Assembly (NCBI GenBank): GCA_021773395.1
Contig: JAJFKB010000014.1
Location: forward strand, 124,001 to 188,000
Length of the DNA: 64,000 nucleotides
Direction of reading: 5' to 3'
Source: Gammaproteobacteria bacterium
GTDB taxonomy: Bacteria > Pseudomonadota > Gammaproteobacteria > Pseudomonadales > IMCC2047
Under the pieces are notes generated by a model that saw nothing but the letters and a program-made list of their open reading frames with translations, had not been told where the DNA came from and did not search any database. Each line of letters begins with the position of its first letter. The first letter of the stretch is position 1. The position numbers and the translations under genes are program-made. Shown here in pieces: positions 37,725 through 46,280 of this stretch.

Positions 37725-38027
37725 ACAGGTAGAACTGTGATTCTACAATCAGTCCCCCGGATTTAAACCGCCCAACGTATATTTACTCTTATTAAGGGTG
37801 ATGCCATTTTTGATGTTCTTGATATTGATGCCGGCATACACGGTGAGGCCCCTGCGGGCTGCTACAGTAAGAGCTCTCTTTAGATACCTTTAGACTATCC
37901 TTTCAAATAATCTCTAGTGCTTATTTTAGCGAGATAGTTTGTTGAATTGAAAAGGGGTTTTGTCGACTCCCTACTATCCCAGTCTTCCTTTCAGAAACAG
38001 GCCTAACTTTGCTAAACTAGCGCTCCT
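37725..38027. other. Intergenic region upstream of modABC
   Basis: About 300 bp between the pseudokinase gene and modA. A small GC hairpin GCCC-CTGC-GGGC near 37854 has no T-run. Just before modA lies TTTGCTAAACTAGCG, which could be part of a promoter. I looked for a ModE-type palindrome (CGNTATAT...) and did not find a convincing one. Confidence 0.3.
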
Positions 38028-38783
38028 ATGAAAGCACTAATACGAATTTTATTCCTCGCTCTGGCCTTTTCATCTATTATGGCCAATCCCGCAATGGCCC
38101 AGGAGATACGCGTTGCGGTTGCAAGCAATTTTAGCGGAGCGATTAACGCATTAGCGCATCGGTTTGAAATAGAAAAAGGACACAGGGTGACGCTGATTTT
38201 CGGCTCCACTGGGAAGCATTATGCGCAAATTAAAAATGGTGCGCCTTTTGATTTGTTTTTTGCTGCTGATATACAGCGACCTAAATTGTTGGATGAAGAA
38301 GGGATTGCCGTTTCAGAAAGTCGTTTTACCTATGCAATAGGCAAGTTGGTTTTGTGGAGCCCAGTATTAGTAGACGGCGACGAACCAATAGAAACAATTT
38401 TGCAGCGAGGAGATTTTGAAAAGTTGTCGATTGCCAACCCCAGGTTTGCTCCTTATGGTAAAGCTGCACAGGAGGTTCTGGAAGATTTAGGCTTATGGAA
38501 AAAATTTCAGCGAAAGATTGTCCGTGGAGAGAACATTAGTCAAGCCTTCCAGTTCGTCAAAAGTGGGAATGCTGCAATGGGGTTCGTAGCTCTTTCTCAG
38601 CTTAAGCGACCAGAGTTGCCGGTTTCGGGAACTATTTGGGATGTACCTGAGACACTTTATACTCCCATTGAGCAGCAGGCTATTCTCCTCAAAAACAGCG
38701 AAGCCGCCGCTGAATTTCTAAATTTTGTTAAAAGTGCGGAATCGTTAGAGGTTATTCGTGGTTTTGGATATAGCACCCCCTGA
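38028..38783 (+). CDS. modA: Molybdate ABC transporter, periplasmic binding protein
   Basis: ModA captures molybdate (or tungstate) in the periplasm and hands it to ModBC. The 251-residue precursor has a signal peptide cleaved after AMA. The mature part begins [22 protein letters not shown] and includes [24 protein letters not shown], where the serine and backbone groups bind the oxyanion. [15 protein letters not shown] is also typical. Its stop overlaps the modB ATG by one base, so the three genes form an operon. Confidence 0.95.
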   Translation: MKALIRILFLALAFSSIMANPAMAQEIRVAVASNFSGAINALAHRFEIEKGHRVTLIFGSTGKHYAQIKNGAPFDLFFAADIQRPKLLDEEGIAVSESRFTYAIGKLVLWSPVLVDGDEPIETILQRGDFEKLSIANPRFAPYGKAAQEVLEDLGLWKKFQRKIVRGENISQAFQFVKSGNAAMGFVALSQLKRPELPVSGTIWDVPETLYTPIEQQAILLKNSEAAAEFLNFVKSAESLEVIRGFGYSTP

Positions 38784-39463
38784 TGCTTAGTGAACTGGAT
38801 ATTTTAGCGCTGCTGACCACGGTTAAGCTGGCCGGCCTAACTACAATTATTTTATTGCTGCTGGGTACCCCTTTAGCTTGGTGGTTGGCACGTACTGAGT
38901 GGCGCTATAAGTTTTTTCTGGAAGCGGTAGTGGCGCTTCCATTAGTGTTGCCGCCCACCGTTTTGGGATTCTATCTATTAATAGCTTTAGGGCCACATGG
39001 GCCAATAGGAGGGCTGATGGAGTGGGCAGGTGGGCCCTCATTGGCATTTACTTTTACCGGTCTGGTGATTGGTTCTGTATTTTATTCCATGCCTTTCGTA
39101 GTACAGCCGTTACAAAATGCTTTTTCAGCAATCGGGCCAAGGCCTTTAGAAGTTGCTGCTACTTTACGAGCATCTCCGCTGGATCGTTTTTTTAGTGTTG
39201 CTCTTCCCCTCGCTCGTTCTGGGCTTCTTACGGCTATGGTATTAGGGTTTGCTCATACAGTGGGTGAATTTGGAGTGGTCCTAATGATTGGTGGGAATAT
39301 TCCAGGAGAGACGCAGGTACTGTCCATCGCTATTTACGATCACGTTGAAGCGTTAGAGTACGGTCATGCCCACTGGTTGTCGGGAGGCCTTGTATTGCTT
39401 TCATTTGTGATGCTAACGGTCGTCTATCTCGTGAATCGTCGATTTTCGGTGATTCAGAAATGA
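38783..39463 (+). CDS. modB: Molybdate ABC transporter, permease
   Basis: ModB forms the dimeric membrane channel. The 226-residue protein has about five membrane helices. The ABC permease EAA loop appears as [29 protein letters not shown], the surface that contacts Mod[23 protein letters not shown] is the family signature. The start overlaps the modA stop by one base and the end overlaps the modC ATG by four (ATGA). Confidence 0.96.
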   Translation: MLSELDILALLTTVKLAGLTTIILLLLGTPLAWWLARTEWRYKFFLEAVVALPLVLPPTVLGFYLLIALGPHGPIGGLMEWAGGPSLAFTFTGLVIGSVFYSMPFVVQPLQNAFSAIGPRPLEVAATLRASPLDRFFSVALPLARSGLLTAMVLGFAHTVGEFGVVLMIGGNIPGETQVLSIAIYDHVEALEYGHAHWLSGGLVLLSFVMLTVVYLVNRRFSVIQK

Positions 39464-40527
39464 CTATTGAGGCACGTTTTAAAATTCAGCGCCGAGACTT
39501 TTTGCTGGATGTTGATCTGAGTTTTCCGAGTTCGGGTATCACTGCTATCTTTGGTCCCTCCGGTTGTGGAAAAACCACTTTGCTGAGAGCTTGTGCCGGG
39601 CTGGAGCGCTGCTCCGAGGGTTATTTTCGCTTAGGCAGCCTGATTTGGCAGACCCCTGAGGTATTTACGCCTACGCATCGTCGTAGCCTGGGATATGTGT
39701 TCCAGGATGCCGGGTTGTTTGCGCACCTGAATGTTAAACGCAATCTGGAGTATGCGGTTAAGCGTGTTCCAAAAAGCGAACGCAAGCTGACGATGCAGCG
39801 TGCGATTGAGTGGTTAGATATCGGCTCACTGCTGGAGCGCAGAGCCGATCAGCTATCAGGTGGGGAAAGGCAACGTGTTGAGATTGCTCGGGCGCTCGCG
39901 GCAAGTCCGCGAATATTATTAATGGATGAACCCTTGTCCGCACTAGATATGCCGCGCAAGCAGGAGATTATGCCTTATCTCGAGTCACTGCACGACGAGT
40001 TGGATATTCCGGTACTTTATGTTAGCCATGCTCCGGATGAAGTTGGTCGCTTGGCGGATCATTTGATACTACTCGACAAGGGCCGAGTGGTTGCTTCGGG
40101 GGCAGCCAGCGAGCTATATACAAGGCTCGATTTGCCATTGGCACACGAGGAAGATGCGGCCGCAATAATTGATGCAAGAGTTGCGGAGCATGATAAAGCG
40201 TTCGATCTCACCTATTTGGAATTTCCTGGTGGTCGGTTTGCAGTGGCGGGGAAAGAGATCGCAGTTGGACAAACTGTGCGATTGCGTGTTGCAGCTCGGG
40301 ACGTTAGCCTCACACTTGAACACCAGTCTGGCACCAGTATTCTTAACATTTTCCCAGCAAGTATAGAAGAGCTAATACCTGAGGGGGGAGCGCAGGTCAC
40401 TTTACGTCTAACAATAAGTGGAGTTCCCCTGCTGGCGAGGGTTACGCGAAAATCAGCGGCGCTATTAAATTTGACGCCCGGTAGACAAGTCTATGCTCAG
40501 GTTAAGTCGGTTGCTTTGCTGGCCTGA
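39460..40527 (+). CDS. modC: Molybdate ABC transporter, ATPase
   Basis: ModC drives molybdate import by ATP hydrolysis on the cytoplasmic face. The 355-residue protein has Walker [13 protein letters not shown] near residue 32. The ABC signature is [16 protein letters not shown], and Walker B is [13 protein letters not shown]. The switch histidine lies in [10 protein letters not shown]. Residues from about 290 form the C-terminal Mop/TOBE domain ([14 protein letters not shown]), which binds oxyanion and can regulate uptake. Confidence 0.96.
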   Translation: MTIEARFKIQRRDFLLDVDLSFPSSGITAIFGPSGCGKTTLLRACAGLERCSEGYFRLGSLIWQTPEVFTPTHRRSLGYVFQDAGLFAHLNVKRNLEYAVKRVPKSERKLTMQRAIEWLDIGSLLERRADQLSGGERQRVEIARALAASPRILLMDEPLSALDMPRKQEIMPYLESLHDELDIPVLYVSHAPDEVGRLADHLILLDKGRVVASGAASELYTRLDLPLAHEEDAAAIIDARVAEHDKAFDLTYLEFPGGRFAVAGKEIAVGQTVRLRVAARDVSLTLEHQSGTSILNIFPASIEELIPEGGAQVTLRLTISGVPLLARVTRKSAALLNLTPGRQVYAQVKSVALLA

Positions 40528-40711
40528 AGCCAGATACGAATTCACCAGTTTAGCTGTCTCTCTAGAGCTACTGTAGCACTGCTGACAATGGTGCGACGCT
40601 ATCAAGTAGTGGGTAGCAAACAGAAAGAATCTCAACCGATTGAGCACAGTTTTATCATATTCGTCAGTCAGCAAGTAAAAGGGTTAGAGTACCCTATTTA
40701 AAAGAGGTCCT

Positions 40712-41305
40712 ATGTCACTGATTGTTGCCATGTTTGTTTTTGCCCTGTCCATGGCTATATCACCTGGGCCGGTCAATCTGATAACTTTGTCAAACGGCGC
40801 CAATCACGGGTTCAGGAAGTCGTTACCTTTTATTGCAGGTGCAGCGATTGGATTTGCTTCGTTATTACTTTTAATTGGTCTGGGTATTGTTCAGCTGGTC
40901 GCTCGCTTCCCAGCATTTTTAACTGGCCTAACTCTGGCGGGTGCGGGTCTGGTTTTCTACATGGGTTATCGAATTGCCATATCAAATCCGAAGTTGGGTG
41001 ATGGACAAGAGAGCGCTCTAAAATTTTATCAGGGTGTGTTGTTGCAATGGTTGAATCCTAAAGCCTGGATAGCAAGTGTATCAGGTGTATCAGCTTTTGC
41101 CGCTTCGGGATCCTATTGGTTGTTAGGCACCTTCACTGGTATTTGTCTGGTCATCTGTTTTGCTTCCGTGAGCTGTTGGGCCTTTGCTGGTGATCGTATC
41201 ATGGTGATTTTGAGCAATGAGTTGCGGATCAGGGTTTTTAATCTGATGATGGGTGGAGGGCTGATGCTAGTGGCAGTTTACCTGATAGGCTATCACTATC
41301 TATAG
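40712..41305 (+). CDS. LysE/RhtB family amino acid exporter
   Basis: A 197-residue inner-membrane protein with about six helices. It has the family start FALSMAISPGPVNLITLSNGANHGFRKSL, then LLQWLNPKAWIASVSG, matching LysE/RhtB-type exporters of amino acids or analogues. Substrate cannot be told from sequence. The ATG follows AAGAGGTCCT, a good Shine-Dalgarno. A strong bidirectional terminator follows the stop. Confidence 0.92.
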   Translation: MSLIVAMFVFALSMAISPGPVNLITLSNGANHGFRKSLPFIAGAAIGFASLLLLIGLGIVQLVARFPAFLTGLTLAGAGLVFYMGYRIAISNPKLGDGQESALKFYQGVLLQWLNPKAWIASVSGVSAFAASGSYWLLGTFTGICLVICFASVSCWAFAGDRIMVILSNELRIRVFNLMMGGGLMLVAVYLIGYHYL

Positions 41306-41342
41306 AACTAAATAGTTTATTCAACCCCGCGGCTTGAGCGAA

Positions 41343-41380
41343 TAACAAAGAAGCGGTATTTGTGAACCGCTTCTTTGTTA
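41343..41380. terminator. Strong bidirectional terminator
   Basis: Perfect 15-bp inverted repeat TAACAAAGAAGCGGT / ACCGCTTCTTTGTTA with an 8-nt loop, between the convergent LysE-family gene and the IPTL-tailed gene. Confidence 0.8.
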
Positions 41381-41396
41381 CAGGTTTATTGGTGGA

Positions 41397-42611
41397 TCAA
41401 GTGTCAGATTGTCGCAACCGGTGTTTGCGGGAAAGCCCAATAATAATGAATAAAATTATCAGTAGCCCGAACCCCAGCGGTCCTAGTATAGGCACACCTG
41501 AAGGAACCGCCTCGGTCATAATGGTGGAGACCACGCTTCCAGAGCCCCATATGCCAATTGAAAGCGTTGCCGACAGTAGTAACAGCGCCAAAATTGGGCC
41601 TACTTTATTGATTGGGAATCCATTAAGCTGCTGAAATTGCAGCGTTGCCAGGGTAATAACTACTGCTGCGCCAGGCCAGTAAGCAAATAGTCTTGGGTTT
41701 GAGCCAGCCGCAACAACCATGGCCATACTTGGAAAGCCGGATAGCAGGCTAACCACGCCTAATTGCAATATTTGCGCACCCAATGCGGGGTCGCTAAATG
41801 CCGCTAGTTTTACGGCACCGCTCGCCAGGAAGTACATAAAATAAAACACACCATTATAGAAAAGACTATCGGCCTCTATATAATTTGCTGACCCAGCAGC
41901 AGTACTCAGGGTTTCAAGCACAGTGGTGGTTGCTATATTATTTAGAAAACAGGTAGCGACAATATTACCCAGTAGTACGGCTGAAACCAGTTGTCGGTAA
42001 ATATGGCAGGTACGCAGGGTGGCTGGGTCAACGGCGGTTCTGGCGATGGTGGCGCCCTGAAAGGTGCTCCCTACATTGAGAATCGAATGGACAGCGACAA
42101 AATTAAGAAGCGCCAGAGTGGCCACAAGTGGGTTAGCTTGCAGAAAAAGCAGGTGATTGTCATTGGTAAGCATAGTTAAACCCAGATTGTTACCAAATAG
42201 CACCAAAGCAGTACTGACCACCAAGCCCGCCGCCGTTGGCAACAGTACTGGCGCCTCCCAGGTATTGGTGTTGAGATTAAAGCGAAAAATGCAGGCGGTA
42301 AAAGCATCGCAAACTGCGGACAGATAAACATAGTTTCCTACGTGAACCATCTTTGGGCTAATCGCGAAAATTTGCCCGCTGTAAAGGCTTTGAATTTGAA
42401 AGTTACTACTTTTGATATTGTCGCCGGCTTGATTTTGCACTGCGGCATAGAGCTGGTTGCCTGAAATGGCGCCAGCAGTGAGAAACGCAAGTACGATGCG
42501 CCCCTGGGGCGTGACCACACCAGAAGTTTCATATAGCTCGCGATCAATATCACCTTGAAAAACAGTTAACAGCAAGGAAAATATAATTTCTTTAAGGGCG
42601 ATTTCCATCAT
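41397..42611 (-). CDS. Exported protein with an IPTL-CTERM-like sorting signal
   Basis: A 404-residue protein of unknown function. AGGAGG precedes two consecutive ATGs; the second (42608) has the better spacing. The N terminus is a short hydrophobic signal-like segment (IIFSLLLTVFQ). The body is rich in Ala, Leu, Asn and Thr and recalls repeated beta-strand blades, such as NYVYLSAVCDAFTACIFRFN and NGVFYFMYFLASGAVKLAAF. The C terminus has VPILGPLGFG, a hydrophobic helix (LLIILFIIIGL) and the basic cluster SRKHRLRQ, the plan of an IPTL-CTERM cell-surface sorting tag. A second candidate sorted protein is encoded at 9.3 kb. Confidence 0.75.
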   Translation of the reverse strand: MMEIALKEIIFSLLLTVFQGDIDRELYETSGVVTPQGRIVLAFLTAGAISGNQLYAAVQNQAGDNIKSSNFQIQSLYSGQIFAISPKMVHVGNYVYLSAVCDAFTACIFRFNLNTNTWEAPVLLPTAAGLVVSTALVLFGNNLGLTMLTNDNHLLFLQANPLVATLALLNFVAVHSILNVGSTFQGATIARTAVDPATLRTCHIYRQLVSAVLLGNIVATCFLNNIATTTVLETLSTAAGSANYIEADSLFYNGVFYFMYFLASGAVKLAAFSDPALGAQILQLGVVSLLSGFPSMAMVVAAGSNPRLFAYWPGAAVVITLATLQFQQLNGFPINKVGPILALLLLSATLSIGIWGSGSVVSTIMTEAVPSGVPILGPLGFGLLIILFIIIGLSRKHRLRQSDT

Positions 42612-42859
42612 TTCCTCCTTTTCTTAACTTTTTATATGCTTGTTTTTTCGTCCTGCTTATTGAGGTGTCACTTTAAAAATTTAGTAGTTAGTTAGAAAAG
42701 TACTAACAACCTAAATTAACAATTGATTTGCTGAAATGCAGATGAGAAGCTTTAAGCATAAACGATTAAGCATCTAAATTCTATTCAGTTTTAATAGTGC
42801 GGTATATATCATTTGACGCTGTACTAATGTAAAAAAAGGCAGCACTGGGGATTAATTGA

Positions 42860-43222
42860 ATGAATGAGCATGAAAAAATAAATTATCTGGAACTACCGGC
42901 AAAAGATTTAGACCTGGCGAAGTCGTTTTTCAGCTCGGTCTTTGGTTGGTCTTTTATCGATTATGGGCCTGACTATAGCGCATTCGCCAATGCGGGTTTA
43001 GAGGGTGGATTTTACAGGTCTAATCAAAATTCCTGTGTCGAAAAGGGGAGCGTGCTTGTTGTTTTTTATAGTAATAACCTTGATAGCACGCAGTCGAAGG
43101 TAGAGCAAGCAGGAGGTCAAATTATAAAACCGCTGTTCTCCTTTCCGGGAGGCTGCCGCTTTCATTTTGCAGACCCTAATGGCAATGAGTATGCGGTTTG
43201 GTCTGAGAAAAAGAGCAACTAG
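42860..43222 (+). CDS. VOC (glyoxalase/bleomycin resistance) superfamily protein
   Basis: A 120-residue protein of one VOC module pair. The first half INYLELPAKDLDLAKSFFSSVFGWSF and the second half FPGGCRFHFADPNGNEYAVWSE are both typical betaalphabetabetabeta halves of this superfamily, which binds a divalent metal in glyoxalases, dioxygenases and resistance proteins. Metal-binding residues are not complete enough for a substrate guess. It starts divergently from the IPTL-tailed gene across 248 bp. Confidence 0.88.
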   Translation: MNEHEKINYLELPAKDLDLAKSFFSSVFGWSFIDYGPDYSAFANAGLEGGFYRSNQNSCVEKGSVLVVFYSNNLDSTQSKVEQAGGQIIKPLFSFPGGCRFHFADPNGNEYAVWSEKKSN

Positions 43223-43494
43223 CTGCAGAATATCGGCTGTTGGCAGTAGTTGTGGGGAGACTCTTGTGAGTGGAGTGTTGCAGACCACAGGGTAGATTTG
43301 CGTGGCAATATATGGAGCTGAGTTATGGAGTCCAGTTCTTACAGATTGAATGTTACAAAACTCACAAATATTAGTGTTAAAAAAATTTTGGTAAGCGCAC
43401 CAATTATTTGTATTTTATGCTAGTCTTATTTGATCCACGAAATAGGAAAATGCTAGGTGGGAATAAAAAGGGCGGACTCGGGTAGCAATTCGAA

Positions 43495-43522
43495 CTGGCC
43501 TTTGTGGGCCGGGTTTTATTTT
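43495..43522 (+). terminator. Terminator-like hairpin in an intergenic region
   Basis: CTGGCC / GGCCGG with a 6-nt loop (one G-T pair) followed by GTTTTATTTT, in the 380-bp gap between the VOC gene and the 63-residue gene. It lies 270 bp beyond the VOC stop, so it may end a separate short transcript starting near 43400. No other feature was found in this gap. Confidence 0.4.
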
Positions 43523-43602
43523 AAATCAATCCAGGCTCAGCAAGAGGGATTTTATCATTAACTAAATTAGGGGATAGCAGGCTAACGCCTGGCTAGCATG
43601 TC

Positions 43603-43794
43603 ATGGACGAGTTTCAACCATTTGCCATTACTCAACAGGATATTTACCACGACCTCAACGGTTATAGTTTGACCTTTACTTTACCCGATGGGAAAGCAGT
43701 TAAGCTTAGTCATAAAGATCAGGAAATGTTATTAAAGGCAGCCAAAGCGTTATATCAGGGTAAGTTGGTGGAGAACAAACCACGTCGCCCTTGA
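43603..43794 (+). CDS. Small hypothetical protein, 63 residues
   Basis: A compact soluble protein beginning MDEFQPFAITQQDIYHDLNG, with alternating polar and hydrophobic strands (GYSLTFTLPDGKAVKL), one helix (DQEMLLKAAKALYQG) and a basic tail KPRRP. It is not recognised as a named family. Coding appears real because the composition is balanced and the strand agrees with the neighbouring small zinc-ribbon gene. No strong Shine-Dalgarno is evident. Confidence 0.55.
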   Translation: MDEFQPFAITQQDIYHDLNGYSLTFTLPDGKAVKLSHKDQEMLLKAAKALYQGKLVENKPRRP

Positions 43795-43950
43795 GTACGC
43801 AATTAAGAGTATCTGTTTGTTCGAAGTATCTGATTTTTGTCTCTGCGCGGGCTCTATACGGGCAATTAGTTAATGCTGATTTTTATGCATTGTGCTCTCG
43901 GTTACCGGAATGGTAGGTAGAGTGCCCCTGGTTACAGATTAATACAGCAC

Positions 43951-44124
43951 ATGGCCAAAATACTGCCCTTCAAAAAACCCAATACAAAGCCGCTCGGTAT
44001 GTGTCAGCACGGTCATCATAAATGGATGGTTGTGAAGACTAACTTCGTCGATTCAAAGCAGGGCAAACTGGTGACGTTGTTTAAATGCAAACGTTGTGGA
44101 AAGCAAAAAGTAGAAGCACTTTAG
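43951..44124 (+). CDS. Small zinc-ribbon protein, 57 residues
   Basis: An ORF beginning MAKILPFKKPNTKPLGMC and ending KCKRCGKQKVEAL. The pattern Cys-x-His-x-x-His-x-Trp (CQHGHHKW), followed some 25 residues later by CKRCG, is a small zinc-ribbon layout. It resembles short conserved proteins of pseudomonads and marine gammaproteobacteria with the same MAKxLPFKKP start and CxxCGK end. Function is unknown; nucleic-acid binding is possible. It is short enough to be missed by length-filtered gene callers. Confidence 0.7.
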   Translation: MAKILPFKKPNTKPLGMCQHGHHKWMVVKTNFVDSKQGKLVTLFKCKRCGKQKVEAL

Positions 44125-44160
44125 TACTAATCTAGTGGCAAAAAATGTCATATCAATTCC

Positions 44161-44177
44161 AGAACATTCAATGTTCT
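44161..44177. promoter_or_regulatory. Perfect 17-bp palindrome, possible operator
   Basis: AGAACATTCAATGTTCT is a perfect 8-bp inverted repeat around one base, in the gap between the zinc-ribbon gene and the MFS gene end. Its position 3' of both genes argues against a simple operator; it may be part of an RNA structure. Confidence 0.3.
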
Positions 44178-44253
44178 CTAGAGAAGTACCGCCGGCTAAC
44201 GCTAAAGCCGCTTCTGGCGTTTGGCCACAGGTATGATTTGCCAATCATTAAAA

Positions 44254-44278
44254 GGCGGCACAATTTTGATGTGCCGCC
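44254..44278 (-). terminator. Terminator of the MFS transporter gene
   Basis: Nine-bp perfect stem GGCGGCACA / TGTGCCGCC with a 7-nt loop, followed on the minus strand by TTTTAA, immediately after the MFS stop codon. Confidence 0.75.
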
Positions 44279-44284
44279 ATTAGA

Positions 44285-45538
44285 TTAATGGTTGGTAAGT
44301 GGCTCTCTTTCAATCTCCTTCAACAGTTTGGGTTCACCAAAAGTTTGTTTCTCCTGTTTTATGCTATTGAAAAGCAGCACTAAAACCAAGCCAAATATTG
44401 GAGTAAATATTGCTGCCAATGCTATAAGGCTGGTTTCGACCCCCTGCTTATCCAATAGCACTCCTATGAGCGGTCCGGTGATAATAAAAATGGACCGAAA
44501 TCCCAGGCTAACGATCGAATTAACAGTGGCTCTAAATTCTGCGTCCAGTCTCTTATTCAGTCCATCAGCCAGTATGACTGAGCTTATTCCACGAGCAATC
44601 GGTAAAATAAAGGCTATATAAACACCCAGCAGACCAGGGCTTAATGCCATACCCAGCAAACCAAATAGGTTGAGCAGAGCAACTAATATCAGGGTTTTTT
44701 GTGACCCAAATAGCAATTCCACGTCGTTAGCAAATCGAGCGGCAAGTCCCCGAATAATACAGTGTACAGCCCAAAGGTAACCGAAATATGCGACCGGAAT
44801 GCCACGAGCCTGCCAAAATTTTTGATACAGCCAAAAACCATAAATTGCGGCAAGATTAAACGCAATGATGGCCAGCGCGATACTGAGCACTAGAGGTTTT
44901 TTCATCATCACCGCTTTCAAATGCAGCGCGTTTTCACGATGTCCGCTAACTGATATTTTTCGTGGGGCCTCAACTAAGGTGGCTGCTATCAAAACCGGCG
45001 CCAGGCCAATAATAGCCTGTACCAGAACGACCCATTGCAAAGACCAGAGCATCAGTACGCTTGCCAGAATTGCGGCTATTGCACCAGCCAGTCCTTCCAG
45101 TGAAATCAGCTTTGCAATATGTTGGCTGCTACGTTGGGTATCGCCTTTGCTACTGAGATGATTATTCGTATCATACAATAATGCCAGATCAGCTCCTGAG
45201 TTTAAGCTTATACCAATGCCCAGAATGAATTCGTAGGCCATGAATTCCCAGAAGGTATTCGCCAAACACAGTAAGCCAAACCCTAAGGCACTGAGAACTG
45301 CACCGCAGAGGATAGTGTTTTTTCGGCCCCAAAGATCAGCCAGGTAGCCACTGGGCACTTCGCTGATCGCGACTGTCAGTGCAAAAAGGGCCTGTGTTTG
45401 CATAACCTCTGACATGGACAGGCCGTATCCTTGTAACAAAGGTACATAGATAGCCGTAATCACCATGGCGGACTGAAAAAATGCCAGAAGATAAATTTTT
45501 GTAATGTTGAATTGTAGTTTTCTTTCCATGATCTTCAC
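44285..45538 (-). CDS. Major facilitator superfamily transporter
   Basis: A 417-residue protein with about 12 membrane helices. The MFS motif A-like loop between helices 2 and 3 is present as GYLADLWGRKNTILCG. The N terminus MERKLQFNITKIYLLAFFQSAMV and the central break near residue 200 fit the two six-helix bundles. It resembles drug/sugar-type MFS proteins with sequence SEVPSGYLADLWGRK. Substrate is unknown. The reading begins with MKIMERKL, so the second ATG could be the true start. Confidence 0.9.
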   Translation of the reverse strand: MKIMERKLQFNITKIYLLAFFQSAMVITAIYVPLLQGYGLSMSEVMQTQALFALTVAISEVPSGYLADLWGRKNTILCGAVLSALGFGLLCLANTFWEFMAYEFILGIGISLNSGADLALLYDTNNHLSSKGDTQRSSQHIAKLISLEGLAGAIAAILASVLMLWSLQWVVLVQAIIGLAPVLIAATLVEAPRKISVSGHRENALHLKAVMMKKPLVLSIALAIIAFNLAAIYGFWLYQKFWQARGIPVAYFGYLWAVHCIIRGLAARFANDVELLFGSQKTLILVALLNLFGLLGMALSPGLLGVYIAFILPIARGISSVILADGLNKRLDAEFRATVNSIVSLGFRSIFIITGPLIGVLLDKQGVETSLIALAAIFTPIFGLVLVLLFNSIKQEKQTFGEPKLLKEIEREPLTNH

Positions 45539-45675
45539 TGTTGTTTTGAGTTAAGCCTTGGAAGACAAAAAATGCTAGTTTGCAGATAGCGCAACACAGC
45601 AAATACCTAACGGTTCTGGTCCAGGAAGTCGGAGGGATTCTTTCGGATATTTAGAAAATAAATGCTTGGAAAGAA

Positions 45676-45710
45676 AAAAGCCTCCTGGATCTGAGTCCCA
45701 GGAGGCTTTT
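45676..45710. terminator. Strong bidirectional terminator not next to any large gene
   Basis: AAAAGCCTCCTGG / CCAGGAGGCTTTT, a 13-bp perfect stem with a 9-nt loop. The best T-run is on the minus strand. It lies in the 545-bp gap between the MFS gene start and the DUF1289 gene, so it must end a short transcript or attenuate one entering the MFS gene. The rest of this gap holds one weak 31-codon ORF on the minus strand (45741-45836) and nothing else I can support. Confidence 0.8.
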
Positions 45711-45740
45711 ATCTATTCTCTTATCTAGAAATTAAAACCT

Positions 45741-45836
45741 TTAGAACCGCTCCACAGGGCATCGGGCATAAATGCACACACCCACACTGCTGCGCATTAG
45801 GTGTTGAGGTCGATGTTTAAGTGTAAGAGTGTTCAT
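45741..45836 (-). CDS. Possible 31-residue peptide before an orphan terminator
   Basis: ATG and 31 codons to TAA, reading MNTLTLKHRPQHLM at the start and ARCPVERF at the end, with two cysteines. The stop is 30 nt before the strong terminator. No Shine-Dalgarno or clear promoter is seen. It could be a leader peptide, a small protein or chance within a small RNA. Confidence 0.25.
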   Translation of the reverse strand: MNTLTLKHRPQHLMRSSVGVCIYARCPVERF

Positions 45837-46083
45837 GTTTATCGATCTGTAGTAATGGATTTTAAGTTTCGCTTTCCGGATTTTGCTCACTAGTGTCTTG
45901 CGACAGATCCTCTATGGTCGTTGAAGAAAACTATTAAGTCAATGGCGGCGCTGAAAATATTTTAGATATCAACTATTTTTGGTCGGCATTAGATTTTGGG
46001 TAGTAAATTACTCTGGTTATTTGGAGAATTTTTATCCAAAATAGATATCCCTTACCAGTACACTCGTTATAAAGAAATTTTTT

Positions 46084-46278
46084 ATGGTTGAAAGTTGTGT
46101 TAAATCCCCATGCATTATGGTGTGTCGTCTGGACGACAACAAAATCTGTGTGGGTTGCTTTCGCACTGAGCAAGAGATCGAACAATGGACTGCATTGAGT
46201 GACCAAAGAAAGAATGATGTTTTGAAGAAGAGCTATAGCCGCTATAACAAAATGCGCAAAGCCGGATTGACCGAATAA
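46084..46278 (+). CDS. DUF1289 family protein
   Basis: A 64-residue protein with the DUF1289 pattern. SPCIMVCRLDDNKICVGCFRTEQEIEQW contains four cysteines (CxxxC ... CxxC) that probably hold a metal, and a basic helical tail follows. Function is unknown. It ends two bases before the dusC ATG and is surely co-transcribed with it. Confidence 0.9.
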   Translation: MVESCVKSPCIMVCRLDDNKICVGCFRTEQEIEQWTALSDQRKNDVLKKSYSRYNKMRKAGLTE

Positions 46279-46280
46279 TT

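Noticed and set aside
37725-38027. ModE operator upstream of modA
   Set aside because: No convincing palindrome of the ModE type was found; only isolated CGTATAT and TAGCG fragments.
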